Counted from the stretch's first letter, positions 21,757 to 34,980 are shown. The stretch is DNA of 64,000 nucleotides from Mucor racemosus (GCA_027405735.1 JAPEHQ010000015.1:1302001-1366000), one strand, 5' to 3'. Notes: generated from the letters alone by a model not told the origin. Numbers and translations: made by a program.

Positions 21757-24700
21757 TTATTCATTTAATTGTTCTTGCTCTTGCTGTTGTTGTTGTTGTT
21801 GTTGTTGCTGCTGCCGTTGCTGTTCTTGTTGATGTGGTAACAAGTAAGCTTGCCAATCATCAGCTCCCATACTACTCGGTATCCCCCAAAACGGATTATC
21901 CGGACGATGTCGAAAGAAAGCAGAAGGATCATTTTGATAAATGTCATTTACATTTATATTAGTATTGTTATCATGATTGACCCAACCACTCGGTACAAAA
22001 TTAACAGAATTAATAGCCGTTGCATTCGTATTATTCATCGTCGGCGTTCCATAATAATAAGGAAATGAAAAATCTGAAAATTCGAATAATGCTGCGGAAG
22101 GCGCGGATGATGTTGTGTTACTTTGGTTGAGTGTATCATTATTACTTTCATTTAAGGAAGGAACCTCTTTATAGTATGGTTGTTCTGCTGTTGCATTGAT
22201 TGTCGATGATTCTGACATTTGTTGCTGTATCTGATCTATACCAAATCCAAATTGTCGAATCGAATAAGCATCAGTTTTATTTGGTTGCGGTTGATATTGT
22301 TGTTGTGCTGTAGGGTTTATTATGGAGGGTTTTGTATTAGATGCATTCTGTTTATCATCTATATAACATGGGTCAATATTAGGAATAACAATTTTGATTT
22401 ACATGTATATTGATACGTACTATTTATATTAAAATTGGCTTGTGTTGGCGTATACAGTTGATTAAGCCAATCTTCATCCCAAGCAGGTGGTGCTGTCATG
22501 TTTACAGGATTTTGTTTATCTCCTGTAGGTCCATTATTAAACCATTGACTATCTAGAGTATCTGAAAGAGTTTCATTATTAGAGGATGGCAATCGTGTTT
22601 CTTCTTGCCGGTTTAAGGTTTCGTTGGGTAACTCAGTGGCATGATTTTCCGGTTTAGAATATGGATCTCCAATTCTATCTAAACATTCTGCATCAACTGC
22701 ACTTTTCTTGATATTGACCATCGCCACAAATTCTGGATCATTCACGAAGATGGGGCTCATTGCAATTACTTTTTTTAGAATATTACTCATATTCATTGTC
22801 ATTGGAGATAGCATACAGAGCTTATCAACTACTGCCAAAGCACGCACAAGATTTGATTTGGCTACATCAGATACGATAGAATCAGGATTTGAGCAGTTAT
22901 ACGTGTGAATCAGAGCTGCAGTAAAAAGAGGATACAATGCAAATCCCCATGAAACCATTAAAAAGTCTCTGTAACTCATATTTTCTGATACTTCAACAAT
23001 ACGAATTGCAGCACTTGTACAAATGGTAAGCGAACTTCTTGATGACATTTTTGAGTTTTTGTTGCTATCTGATTCTTTTTCAATGAATGGTCGATGTAAT
23101 AAAATCAATAATGTGCAATAAGACATACAAATCAAGCCAGACATGGAAAGCAGAGGATGGTGTTCTTTTGATTGCGCTGTTCTTTCTCCAGCAGATGTTA
23201 TCTCTAAAAGTGGAGGAAGTGCAGCTCTCCATTTTGATAATTCATCATCAAGATAAGCTACCATGGCATCACAACCATACTGTGCGCTATGCTTCTTTGC
23301 TTTTACGCTGTACAAGCCTTGAAGAATACGTCCTAAAATCTCTGATAGTTTCAGTAATTGCACAAATGGTTGATACATTGGAATTGAGCTATCGTTGGCT
23401 CTTTCTGCGATATGCTTGTCTAATGATGGGAATCGAGGAAGATGTTGATCTGTTTCTGTCATTGTGTCCATTACTTCATCTAAACTCACAGTTTCAGATG
23501 GGTGCAATTCATCACAATCCTATATGTGCATAATTAGTTAATTGTTTACGACTACAATCCAATTGAAATACCTCATCAAATACCGTCAATGGACGGCCTG
23601 TTCCTGCAGAGAACCATCGATCAAGTACATAACCTAAAAGCAAATATAATTTATTAGATGAAAGATTATTGCATACGTTTATTAATTTACCAGATGCCCA
23701 CACCATTCTTCTTGTTTGCTTTTCTTGTTCAGATATATTCCATCCAGCTGTTGATCTATGCAGCCCTATATCTTGACTCTAGTTTTATTTATTTAGTATC
23801 TAAAAACATAATATTTAATGAAACTTTTCTCATATTTACCATTCGAACTGCCTATAAAAGTATGCACAATTTTATTAAGCACATTTTTGATATATATAAA
23901 AATGAGTAAATAACTCACTATACAGTTAAGAAGCCAACCAGATGTCCAACTTTCTACATTAGCAGAGTGATTATGAGCGATTAAAATTGCTTGAATAGTA
24001 GATAAACGTGGTATATATCTTCCTTTTACAAAAATGATTAAATTTTGGAATAGTTTTTCAGAAAAATTATGAGGAAACTCCCATTCCCTGCCATTGTCGA
24101 GTCTTTGCCAATCATTAAATTTGATGCAATTGTTTATATAGCGAACAGAGGCACCATAGATTGCATTCAGCAGAGTAGCAGCTGGAAATGTAGCCTTGAT
24201 GCCACGATATTCTTCCAAAAAGGCAGTTTTATTAACTACAGGAAGCAATGGATGTATATATGCAAAATACCTAAATTAGGAAAAATTGGGATTATGTATA
24301 AACATTTGCATTAATATAATGAGGTGCTTTTTTTTGGATTCACATACACTTTTAATAATCTATCACTTAAATTTTGATCTATACCAGCTACCTTGAATAT
24401 CCAATCTTCAATATTCGTTATGGCATCTCGAGATTTAATGACACCAAGACTAAGTAATTCTCGAATTTGCTCTTTTCGTCGATCGTCAAAGGATTCAACT
24501 CGTTTCATATGAAAATAATCGCTATTTTTACTATGTTGTATATCTATACCATAATTTGAAAGATCTTTTTCCTTGAATTTCTCAAATTTATCCGTATTAA
24601 TGATGTGAGCCATGCTGTAGTTACTGTAAAATCGACCATCAGAGGTCAAATGTGAATTTTTGAGTTTGTCAAGCAGCCATCTTGTATTACGTTCTGATAC

Positions 24701-25387
24701 GGTTTGTTTGTCGTCTGCCTTTAATTTTTTGTCGGCACGTTGATCATCAGTTTCTAAGCTATCAGAATCAGATGCTGGGCGCTTTGATGATGAGTCAGTG
24801 GCAGTGGTTGTGGATGAAATACCGTCGATCAATCCTTCAATGCGTTTCAATCTGTGCTCCAAAAGTCCGATATATCTACAATGAAAGTATTAGTTGAAAC
24901 AAGTTTAGCAAACATACAAACTTGTACTCACCCGCGAGGAGGGCCTCTCTTTTTCATGCTATGTTTAAGAAAAAGCATTAAACATCTAGATTGACGAATT
25001 TATCAATCAATGTACACAAACCTAGTATTGTAAGTGCAGCCTTTTTCATAAGCTATACAATTTTTGCATGTTCTGGCACCATCAGCAGTCTGGCATTTGA
25101 TTTTTTTACGTCTGCATTCATCACTGCAAATAATGTTAGTTTGGTTTTACCGAAACAATCAATTTTTCTGTATACCATGCTCTATTATTTCGTCGTTTTT
25201 CAGGTTGTTTGCCATTTTTAGTGATGCCACCGAATGGCGCAATTGGTGTAAAGCGCATTTCTGGTAATGGAGGATTTGATGATGCATTGCTATTATTATT
25301 ATTATTACCCCTTTGTGTTGCATGCTGTTGTTGCTGCAAATTATTATTAGGGATTTGTCCCTGAAAAGGTCTCCAAGGCGTTGTCAT
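21757..25387 (-). CDS. Zn(II)2Cys6 fungal-specific transcription factor 1
   Basis: Ten exons (25387-25176, 25123-25022, 24958-24932, 24875-24348, 24270-23919, 23851-23840, 23778-23691, 23633-23572, 23519-22421, 22358-21757) give 1027 residues with continuous phase. The DNA-binding cluster is CDECRRKKIKC...TCKNC...CTYN, followed by the KKRGPPRGYI linker and a short LLEHRLKRIEGLID coiled coil. The fungal_trans middle domain starts YFAYIHPLLPVVNKTAFLEE and contains AVRM, QDIGLHRS and GTGRPLTVFDE. The C-terminus is Asn/Gln-rich and ends in a polyQ tract (about 21781-21830). Two exons are tiny: 27 nt and 12 nt (AVRM). Such factors are nuclear regulators of nutrient or stress genes; no target can be read here. 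Confidence 0.85.
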
Positions 25388-26460
25388 TGCTTCAATTCTA
25401 AAAAAAAACTATAAGATCAAGGAATGCTACAAATTTAGAATGAGAGAAGAAACAAAAAAGTTATAGATATTGTATTGTATATAAATAAACTTTTTTATAA
25501 GGACGATGTATATTGAGAAATTGCGGTTGAATTCGGTCATTGTTTAGCCGAAAAATTTATATTGGCTCGCTGAGTTGGTCTGATTGTTTGTCAAGTGCTG
25601 CCAGTAATACATGAGAAATCTACAGATTAGGCATCTATAAACAACTCCACAGGATCTTTAATTCAATATATTTATAATACAAAGCTTTATTACACAGAAA
25701 TACCACCTTTATACACAAAGAACCTACATTTCGCTGTTAATCAGCAGCATAAATCAGCATGTTTCTGGTATTAATATCTTGTATTTGCATTGGTATCGAG
25801 CCGGGTTTTGCCAGCCAAATTCACTACTACAAGCTCGGCTCAACAACATCCTTAATTCTGGTTACATATGAAATCGATTGATAATGTGTAGCTTTAACAA
25901 CAACAAAAAACTGTTGATTTTTTAAATTTTATTCATTGTATATATACATATAATCTTTGCGAGATTGGTATATAGTTTTCACATTCTACATACCGTTATC
26001 TGAATATATATTGACAAAAATTAAGCTTTAAATACAAAAAACAAGATGCGTCACATTTCTGATTTCTTTACGAAAAGACACATCAAAAAGGTTATACTGT
26101 ATAATGAAAATAAACGACAGCATTTTATAGAATATCTTCATGGTTTTTCTTGCCAGTTTTCGCACGCACGGTGTATCTTTATTTATAATGCTCACTTTTT
26201 TCTATATATACACTCATTGACAATTGATAAATTTAATACGTCTAGTAAGTAGCTTTGAGATACTACCACTTGTTGTTATTGTTGATTGAAACCCGATTTC
26301 ATTACATCGCATAATGATAAACTAATATTCAAAGCAATCCATTTATATATCGTTTTCAATATCTTTATCAATTTTAGATATTTTTGAGACCATAATACAC
26401 CAATTAAAATAAAAAGTACTTAATGAAGTTCAGTTTACTGTTAACATCAATTTAAAGCTT
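25388..26460. other. Intergenic, upstream of transcription factor 1
   Basis: Promoter side of the leftward regulator, then unassigned AT-rich DNA. A 68-codon open frame at 26046-26252 lacks any recognisable feature. Confidence 0.4.
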
Positions 26461-27660
26461 TGAAATTTTTAGTATTCAGAATTGCAATAATGCCAAGATT
26501 TCAGGTTCTTATCGCTATTCACTACTAAAAATCAAAAGCTTTAAGCCTTCATATCTCCAGAAAAAATTAAGCTATACTAACTCTTTTTAATAATAACATT
26601 TACTTGTTTTGAAGTGCTTTATAACATATTTTAATATAAAAAAATTCTGAGCACTTTTATTTTTTTTTCATTTTTTTTTTGACATTTCTATAGTAGGTTT
26701 CAAAATATTGGCTAAACTGAGCAACATTTTTTTTTTGCATTTATGTCATTAAGCTCGTTAAGCTTTCTCGGACCCAATTTAGGGTTTTTCAAAATATTGA
26801 TTTTTCGTGGAGATATCCTCAAAAATGTGTACAAAAAGGTACCTCCATTTCTAGCTTCCATTTTTCCCTTATATACCCTCATCCCAAATTCTGAATCTGA
26901 AAAAAATTGGACAAAAATCTTGTTTTCTCTACGAAAAATGCAGCTAGAAGATTTTGCAATAGCTCCATCGATAGATAATGTTTTTTGCATCATTTTAATT
27001 TATTATATTTTAAATATGTTTATAAAAAGTGTTGTGTATCTTCAAAAAACCTCCAAAATTTCAATTGCATTTTGCGCACAATTTAATGTTCAATGTTTGT
27101 CTAATTTTCATTTAGATGGATGCAGAATCCAAAACTGTGCAAAAACTATTTAATATGTTAGGTTGACTTACTTTGCAGATAATGAACCATTAAACAATTT
27201 TTTTTTTTAATCATTTTTCGTTCATTTCAGCAAATAAATTTTGGAATCCCGGTATGATAGGCTTTAAGATGTGGTAAAAACTATTATTTTAATTATCTCG
27301 ACGAAAAATCAATATTTTTTGCTAAAACAAAAAACGCAGCGTAGCTTGAAGTTTGATCTATCTAGTGAGTACAGAAATTAATAAGCCCTGGATAATGAGT
27401 TTTAAGTTTTACAAAATAATAAACTAATATTGAAAATAGCAGAAAACAAAGAAAATAATCCTATTCTTGTGAATATTTACCCAATTAATTTCCAATTATA
27501 CGTTATGATAAATTTAAATATACTATCCCGCATAAAAATTCGTATTTCTACTTTCACAAATCACTGTGAATTGAGAAAACCATCAGCAAAACATGATATT
27601 TCTGTCCAATAAAACCACCTGTTGTGTCGTATATTTTCATGTTTGGTAAATAATATTTAA
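26461..27660 (+). repeat. Dispersed repeat A, copy 2 (5'-truncated)
   Basis: Matches repeat A from about position 52860 of copy 4 onward (CATATCTCCAGAAAAA, then the core at 26740-27010). It lacks the first about 350 bp seen in copies 3-5. The inverted 24-bp motif pair of the family is present. Confidence 0.78.
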
Positions 27661-27789
27661 AAAAAAATACAATTAAAGGAGAATGAGTAATAAATGAACC
27701 AGTTCTTCAACTGTATAATAAAAACAAGATATCGTTTATTTAGATATAAAAGTATGGCCTTTTATATTGATGTGAGATTGAGATCCTGA

Positions 27790-28085
27790 TGATCTATCAG
27801 AATTAGGAATTACCGAATTACCAATTTAGAACATCTGTCAAGCCATGATGTTCAACATGCAAGTCAAGCAAGTCATATTCCATGCGTCTATCATCATGCT
27901 ACTATTGAATCATAGAAGCATGATTCCAATATATCCACACAATATCCAAATGCTCATTCTAATTATATTATCACTCACATTTAATACACTCATTCAATTA
28001 GTATATAAACCCCCTCTAGAAGCTCATAATAAAACGGTACTTTTTCATTTGATTAATTTTATACGATTTACCTTTCGATAAATCA
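27790..28085 (+). mobile_element. Solo LTR, 296 bp, TSD CCTGA
   Basis: Begins TGATCTATCAG and ends CGATAAATCA, with CCTGA at 27785-27789 and 28086-28090. The sister site at 54177-54190 is empty and has one CCTGA. A TATATAAACCCC box and AATAAAACG signal suit plus orientation. The ends TGAT...ATAAATCA match the LTR at 37237-37574, so the two may be related. Confidence 0.9.
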
Positions 28086-28451
28086 CCTGAGATGTAATTT
28101 AAGGCACTATTGAATCATTAGATCTGTTTGATAGTAATCTATGAATTAAAATGGATCAATCATCATAATCTAACCGTTCTTGCAGAGCTTGGGAATTGCC
28201 TTGTTTCCATGCTGCGCTAAATGTGCTTGGATATTGATTTGATAGCTATTTGATTAATTAACCGCTGGGATGAATTAATATGGTATCATAATTGAGATCC
28301 AAGCGTTCTAGGTAATTATTGGATCAAACTTAGTACTCTAGGAGTTTCTTATATCCGATATCAAAACTTTGCACTTCAATACATGTTGTAATCAATAGAT
28401 TGTAAGATATATTGATACTGCAGAAGGTGATAGACATATGGTACTTGATGG

Positions 28452-29461
28452 TGTTTAGATATACGAAATAAAGACTAAGAATTAAAATCAGAATTCAATA
28501 TATTTATTGCGTATATTTCTTTAGAAAAAATAATATGAGATCTAATCAAATGTATAATGGGTTGTGTATTTATATGTTTTAAGAGCGCGGATATAGGATG
28601 GATATCTAGGCTGACCAGAACCAGTAACCACAAGAGATCCAAAGATAAGTACAGTCGTGATTCGATTTAGTGGAATCGTTGGGAGGGAGAAAAGTGTCCA
28701 CTAAATCGAATTTTCCACTAAATCGAATAAATCATTTTCCGTAATATTGGATCAAAAAATGAGAATAAAAAGGCGTTACTAGTTTATAGTATTAAATGAT
28801 ATTGTTAATGAAGGCTTTTCATATTCGAGCAACTGAATTAGACAGTGGATAATAAGAAATTTATTAAAAAACTGAGGTAAATTAGGCACGTGATTTGGTT
28901 ATTCTCCATATTTCTTCTAATTTCATGGCTACCAGATCAAGCTATTACCGGCTAAATACAGTTTTATCCAATAGTATTTATATTTTACGAATATAGTGGA
29001 CTGGTAGAAACGAAATTGTCCACTATCCACTGAATCGATTCAGTGGATTTAGGCAGTAAAATTATGAAAAAAAAAACGGGAGATTTCAAACTGTCCATTA
29101 AATCGAAAATCCGTTATTCATGAGTCCACTAAATCGAATCACGACTGTATATACAGAATATTCTTGATCGAATAATAGACTTAAAGATTTTTCTACATCA
29201 GGTATCAGTTCATGTAGAATGTCCCATACCTATTCCTAATTGGCTGATTCTTAAAGAATATCCCAACACTTGGGTTAATTGCCACAAAACCACTCGTACC
29301 TATTCCCAATGTTGAAATAAAATTTACAGCATCATTTATCATATCTCCCACATCTACGACCAAGTCTGGATCATCCATTTATAACTCTAAGTGAATGATG
29401 CTATCTTTCCTATTTCCATTATGTAATCCATAATGCCCGTTAATCTAGTCTATCCTAAACA
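28452..29461 (-). mobile_element. Solo LTR carrying a nested MITE, 1010 bp, TSD GATGG
   Basis: Begins TGTTTAGATATACG and ends CTATCCTAAACA (7-bp inverted ends TGTTTAG/CTAAACA). GATGG flanks at 28447-28451 and 29462-29466. Without the nested 496-bp element and one TA, the LTR is 512 bp. On the minus strand a CATATAAATAC box suggests that orientation. Sister copies at 7620 and 55272 are empty. Confidence 0.9.
28652..29147. mobile_element. 496-bp pogo/Tc1-mariner-like MITE nested in an LTR
   Basis: Perfect 23-bp terminal inverted repeats (CAGTCGTGATTCGATTTAG plus TGGA) are flanked by TA on both sides (28650-28651, 29148-29149). The CAG...CTG ends and TA target are typical of the pogo/mariner group. 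The interior repeats the TIR core CCACTAAATCGAA or close variants at about 28699, 28715, 29026 and 29094. There is no transposase frame, so it depends on a transposase in trans. Confidence 0.88.
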
Positions 29462-30956
29462 GATGGCATACAACATAGTATATGATTCATATTTTTGCAA
29501 ATGGTCACTCTTCCAAAAAAAAAGGCCAAACAATCTCCGGAAGCGGCCATCTAATAATAATATTTCCAAGCTTTAAATTTCTAGAAAAAATTACCGGACA
29601 GCCCGGACGCGGTTGTTTAAATATTCCAAGCAGCTATAAGATGCAGGTATCGAAATTTCATACAAAAATTAAGGTTCGACTGTAATGCTATTAATTATTC
29701 AAAGGCTTATTTTAAATAAAACATAAATACAATCTACAACATTATTAGACTACTAATAACGGATTTAACTTGAAACGTATAAGATGATACAACCAGATTC
29801 AAAAAAAGTTGATAAAATCACAAATTTAAAGGATTTATATATAGAAGCACTACGGCCGACCTGTGCTGCACAAGATGATTTTATTGTGCCCAGGTGGGCT
29901 ACACACTATAGCCTGATAAGTTGTTGCGCCCACTGAATAATGGCTAAAAAGATAACAAGATGCACATTGGCACAACAAAAGAAACTGCACACGAGCATAA
30001 CCAAAAGCCTGTATGTGCAGAATTATAGATTCTGTCTATATGCATGACATTAATCCCAAGTGTGCAAAATAATAGAATTGCCCAGAAGCATATTATTATC
30101 CTTATTTGCGCATAATAATAAAATCTGACCATAGGCATAATGAGCTGATCGTATGGGCACAAATTTGTTTGTACATGTATGAGCGCCGTGCCGTTCTCAA
30201 AATTTCATTGCATTTTTTACTGGACTAATGGGTTTTTAATTACATTTGCTTTTATTAATATAGATTATAGATAATACAATTCAATATGTTGTTGATGTAG
30301 AGCAATACATGCAACTGCCAATATATTTACGATTATCATCATTTGTAAATATGTTTATAGCTATAATTTCTGCAACAACAATGGGTTTTGCTTGAGCATA
30401 AACTTAAATAACACTTAATGCTTAAATTTATATGCAAGCAAAATCTAAGATTATAAATGTTACGATGTTACTTTATCACACATAAAACTTAAACAAATTA
30501 ACCTTCTTTAAACTTACTATTTTAGTTTACGATTGTCAGCTGTAAAAAGATTTGTTTAAATACAATATATATGCAATCAAAACTATCGTAGTTAGGCAAG
30601 ACGTTTGATGGTTCTTTTTTTTTGTGTTTCTATATCATTTGAAGTTGTATTACTTTTCTGGAACATTTCGTGGGTTTGTAGCCAGTTCTAGCTTTTCATT
30701 GATTAGATATAAATATTATTGCCTTCGATTTGACCTGGTAATCACGAAATACTGTACATCCAACAATACAGTAGTAAATAATAATATTTGATCTTAGAAT
30801 GGGGTTAAATAAAAATATCAGTCTCTAATATAACAACTGCTACTCATATCAAAAACATTAGTTCTTTATGTTAGCATGCGCATTCAGATAAAAGAAAAGA
30901 ATACCAGCTTGATAGTCTGATATGCCTTATCAAATGGTGAATAATATCCTTGAAAA

Positions 30957-33900
30957 TTGGATCAAAGGAGATGTAAAACTATTTGTCAAGACATTTCAGA
31001 TTGAAGATATGAACTGGCAAAAGACGCAGCTACATCGCTTACAATCAAAAAGAAATAAGGCTCTACGCCTTCAGAAAAATAGGAGCTTGGTGTTTCAAGG
31101 CATGGATGCACTCAACATCCAAATCACTGCACTACAACAATCAATTGCAGAGATTGAAATCTTGAAATCTGGGAAATTTTGGAGAGAGAATGAGGAGAAA
31201 TCTGCTAGATTCCTAAAGAGATCAACTACTTCACGAGAAAACAAACGGTCTATTACGGAACTCAGGGATCCTATCACAGAAGAATTATGCTATGATCAGG
31301 ATAGCTTGGCACAAATAGCAACTGGTTTCTATTCCAACTTGTTTATACCTACACCTATTGATGCAGGAGCGGCACGCACTCTACTTCGATCTATTCCTAG
31401 AGCTCTGAAAGTAACCAAAGTCCAACAGGAAGAATTAATGGCCTCTATAGCAGTTGATGAGCTATTGGAAGAGAGTAAAAGGACTCCACGACGCAGTAGT
31501 CCAGGACCTGATGGGCTACCATACGAGATTCTGTACCTGGTCATGCAATTTCCACCTTATCAAGATCTGATCTTTGTCGTCTACAATGAGGTTTTGACGA
31601 AAGGTAAATTTCCTAACTCCTGGAATGAATCATTAATAACTTTACTATACAAGATGGAAGATTCCGCAGACATGAAAAATTATCGTCCATTGTCATTAGC
31701 CAATACTGGTTATAAACTTTTCACGAGGATCATCATCAATAGCCGTGTCATGGAAGTTTCACATACCCTTATTAGTCGTCATCAACTTGGGTTTATCCCA
31801 GGAAGATTCATTGCTGAAAATGGCATGATTTGTCAATTAATCATGGAAGACGCCCAGCGTAAGTGGTCTATCGCTGAGCAACTTGACAACGATTCTTTCT
31901 TTCGCGCCTTGGATTCTGATATACTGTAGGTCTCCTCCTTGACCAGGAAAAAGCATATGACAGAGTTAATCTGGAATAATTGAAGCTGGTATTTGTAATA
32001 GATCAATGGATTGTCAGACTGGATATATAATATGAAAGATTATTATATGTCTGACTTTGATTCTATGATTGATTATATGAAAGAAGGTTGGTGTTACTAA
32101 TTGTAATTGCTATTACTAGTATACGATTATTACCTATGATTGATTATATGGAGTTATATAATAATTGGTTATAAGTAACAATGATAAATAAGTAATAATA
32201 TATATTTATTTGGGTTGTGGTTATAAATATAATAAGAGGAAAGGAAAGAACAGATAAATTCACTAATGTGCAATTGATCCGTTCTTGGTTGTTATTTATA
32301 TGTGCAATTTGCTTATGTAATGTAACTGGATCATTACAGTATTGAAGAAATTCGTTTTCCCAAAGAAACTGATTCATTGCGTGTACAAATTAATGGCGAA
32401 TAACCTCATCCAATTTAATATCAATGGACACTTGTCCTCTGCAGTCCCCAAGTTGCGAGGCCCTAAACAAGGTAATCCTTTGTCACCAATATTCTATAAT
32501 CTCGCATTTGAACCATTTTTGCTCAAAATTCTTCACGATTCTCACTTCCAAGGATAACTTATGGGTATTCAACGAACAAAGGTACTTTGTTATGCGGATG
32601 ATGCTTTGGTTTTTGTTCATGATAACAATGACCTTTCTCGTTTGAATGATCATATGTCCTTATACTGTGCGGCTTCCAATGCTAAATTTGACAATGACAA
32701 AGTCCAAGACTTTTCTGTATCTGGTAGAGACGCCTGAGAAACCTGGGACGAGCCTTCGACTCGTTTGCACATTCAACATTTACATTCTGTGGAAGATGAT
32801 GTTCCTCTCATCTATCTTGGCTTCCCTTTGATACAGAGCCGAATTCAACGTGTCAATTATGTTGAAACCTTGACTACTAAAATTCAAACGGCTGTTCAGA
32901 TTCATTCTACTCAGTCTCTGTCTGTTGTTGGCCGAGCCACGGTTTTGAATTCATTGATCCTTTCTAAGATGTGGTATATTTTACGGGTTACTCCCCTTAC
33001 TATTGAGGATTTCGACGGTTACGCTCTCTTGCTATCCAATTCTTGCGAAAGAACATTTTCCCGGTTATCCCCTGGAAAGTATGGACTCTGCCCAAGACAA
33101 AAGGTGGTTTAGGTGTTGTGGATATCCAAGTACAAGCATCCGCGTTATATTTTCGATGGCTACATCCTCTCCTAGCTTATGATAAATCGATTATTGACTC
33201 TCTTCCGGTATCTAATATGCTTAGCTATCACCTTGAAAATATTAATCAACGCCAGTACCATCAAATTCCTCTGCTTTTCCCTTGTATCCGTACTCAAGGT
33301 CTGCTGAAACAACGAACTGGTACTTTGGATATGCTGTATAAGGCCATAAATTATATCCCCCGTTTCTTTGACGCTGCCAGAATTAATACTGCCACTGCCA
33401 TACTTTTACCGTTACAGGCTGCTTTCTACGTTCCTTCGTCGTCTACTTTGGCGGCGGTGCCCCTTAAAATCAAGCAAATGATGGTATCGGATGTGTTTCA
33501 GTACGATGCTCGCCTCAACTTTGTTCATTGGAAGGACACTCGTGATCCATCTCTGCTTTCATGGAAACGGGCCCCTTCAACTGTCTTCCGTGGTCTTGCG
33601 TCAGGGAATTATAAATTTCAACCGTACTTTGCCCCTGTTTGTAGTCCTGCTCCTTCTTTGGAAAACCCAGATGTCTCTTTTACTCCTCTGATACAACAAC
33701 TTCGCCTCCAAGATGAAAACACTTTTACAAATGTCCGGGCTTCCGCCAAAACCTTCCGTCTAGCTGTTCAATCTTCTATTCTTCCACCTTTGACCCTAAG
33801 AAGCATATCTGATGCTCATTGGAAATTGTTTTGGTCATTATTATCACTTACCACAATCAAAAAAATGTCGTCTATTGTCTCATCACTGGATCAATCCCAC

Positions 33901-34480
33901 ACCGTCGGCTCCTACACTACATCATGCCATAAGCGTTTGATTCTCATTCTTGCCCAGTTTGTCTACATTCTGTTGATTCCGCTGCTCATCTCCTCTTCCT
34001 CTGCCCATCTAAAGAAAATATTTGGCAAGGCATCATTTTTGAATTTTTCTGGCTCACTACAACCGTTGGCAATGTAATGGAAGCGCTCCTGTCTTTGGAT
34101 TTCTCAAAAATTTGGTACTGCCAAATAAAGAATATCAATCCATACAAGATTCTTCTCATTGCATTATCACAAATCTGGCTGGCACACATGCAATTTATTT
34201 TTGACAAAATCCCTATATCACCTACAGAGATATTGGCTACCATACGATCTCATATTTATCAAAGCATTGCTGAGGACCAATGCCATTCTCTCTTGTAGTT
34301 ACCTTCTTCTAGTTAGTTTCCTCTTTCCTCCTTCTTCTTCTCTTTTAACCTTTCTTTATTATATTTACCAAGTCTTATCTACTTCAATATATTTTATCAT
34401 AAAATTGCATCTGCCTCTTCGATTAGACCTCCTACTCTTGTCGTACTCGGATCAATCAATAAACACAGTTTTAAAAAAAA
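30957..34480 (+). mobile_element. 5'-truncated, inactive LINE (L1-like reverse transcriptase)
   Basis: Reverse-transcriptase motifs in order: SSPGPDGLPYE, MKNYRPLSLANTGYKL, QLGFIPGRF, LDQEKAYDRVN, GPKQGNPLSPIF and the catalytic CYADDALVF (about 32585-32615). A thumb and connection region follows to about 34290, and the element ends in a short A-run after AATAAACACAG. It is broken by a stop/frameshift at 31929, another near 32557 and further shifts near 32735 and 33100, and by a 345-bp solo LTR. The endonuclease domain is absent. A Met-initiated frame begins at 30922, but its first dozen codons are repeat-C sequence, not element sequence. The clade is uncertain. Confidence 0.9.
31994..32338 (-). 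mobile_element. Solo LTR inside the LINE, 345 bp, TSD GTATT
   Basis: Begins TGTAATAGATCA and ends TGGATCATTACA, with 6-bp inverted ends TGTAAT/ATTACA. GTATT flanks at 31989-31993 and 32339-32343. It separates the LINE's DRVN motif from the FPKKLIHCVYKL motif. A CATATAAATAAC box suggests minus orientation. Confidence 0.92.
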
Positions 34481-34549
34481 TTTATACTATGGTAAATATC
34501 TAAGCTTCAAATGAAAATGCGTTTTTTTTTTTTTACTTTTCTTATATTT

Positions 34550-34980
34550 TGTGGAACAGGTAGAGATATTCACGGAAAAAAAGTATAAAAAAACAATAGG
34601 AATTCGACTAGATAACGTTAGGCTTTTATTATCAAGTAGAACTTAATTGACTCTTCTTTGACAGGAAGATGTCCTTCTATTTATACACAATTTCTTATCT
34701 ATATTATAAATCAATGAGAACAAATAGGAACATGCCATTTCCATAATCTACCCGATATATTTAGGTCCTGGTTTTATCATGAATGAAATCAGGTCATATT
34801 GAATAATGGTGTATTTATGATTCAGGTCAATAATTATAATTTGCTAGGATCCACATTTCGGTTATAAGATTACTTGCTGTATCAATCAGACATGTCAAAT
34901 CAAAGTGATTCCTGATTTATCCCAGCGAAATTCAAGTTAGACACCAGATGAAATGGAGATCTAAATGGATGTAATCCACA
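34550..34980 (-). mobile_element. Solo LTR, 431 bp, TSD TATTT
   Basis: Begins TGTGGAACAGG and ends GTAATCCACA, with 6-bp inverted ends TGTGGA/TCCACA. TATTT flanks at 34545-34549 and 34981-34985. The empty site is seen at 9480 and 58380. A minus-strand GTATAAATAGAAGG box and AATAAAAGCC signal suggest minus orientation. Confidence 0.92.

Larger units (their letters stand above)
27661..30956 (+). repeat. Dispersed repeat C, copy 2, with two inserted LTRs
   Basis: Collinear with 7011-9120 and 54051-58020 once the insertions at 27790-28085 and 28452-29461 are removed. The unit sequence ends at about 30956 (AATAATATCCTTG), where the LINE begins. Confidence 0.8.

Noticed and set aside
26046..26252. 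68-codon open frame between transcription factor 1 and repeat A
   Set aside because: No domain, no splice partner, not repeated, and T/A composition equals its non-coding surroundings.
34020..34500. Separate genes in the LINE 3' region
   Set aside because: The frames continue the reverse-transcriptase polyprotein with frameshifts and end at its A-run.
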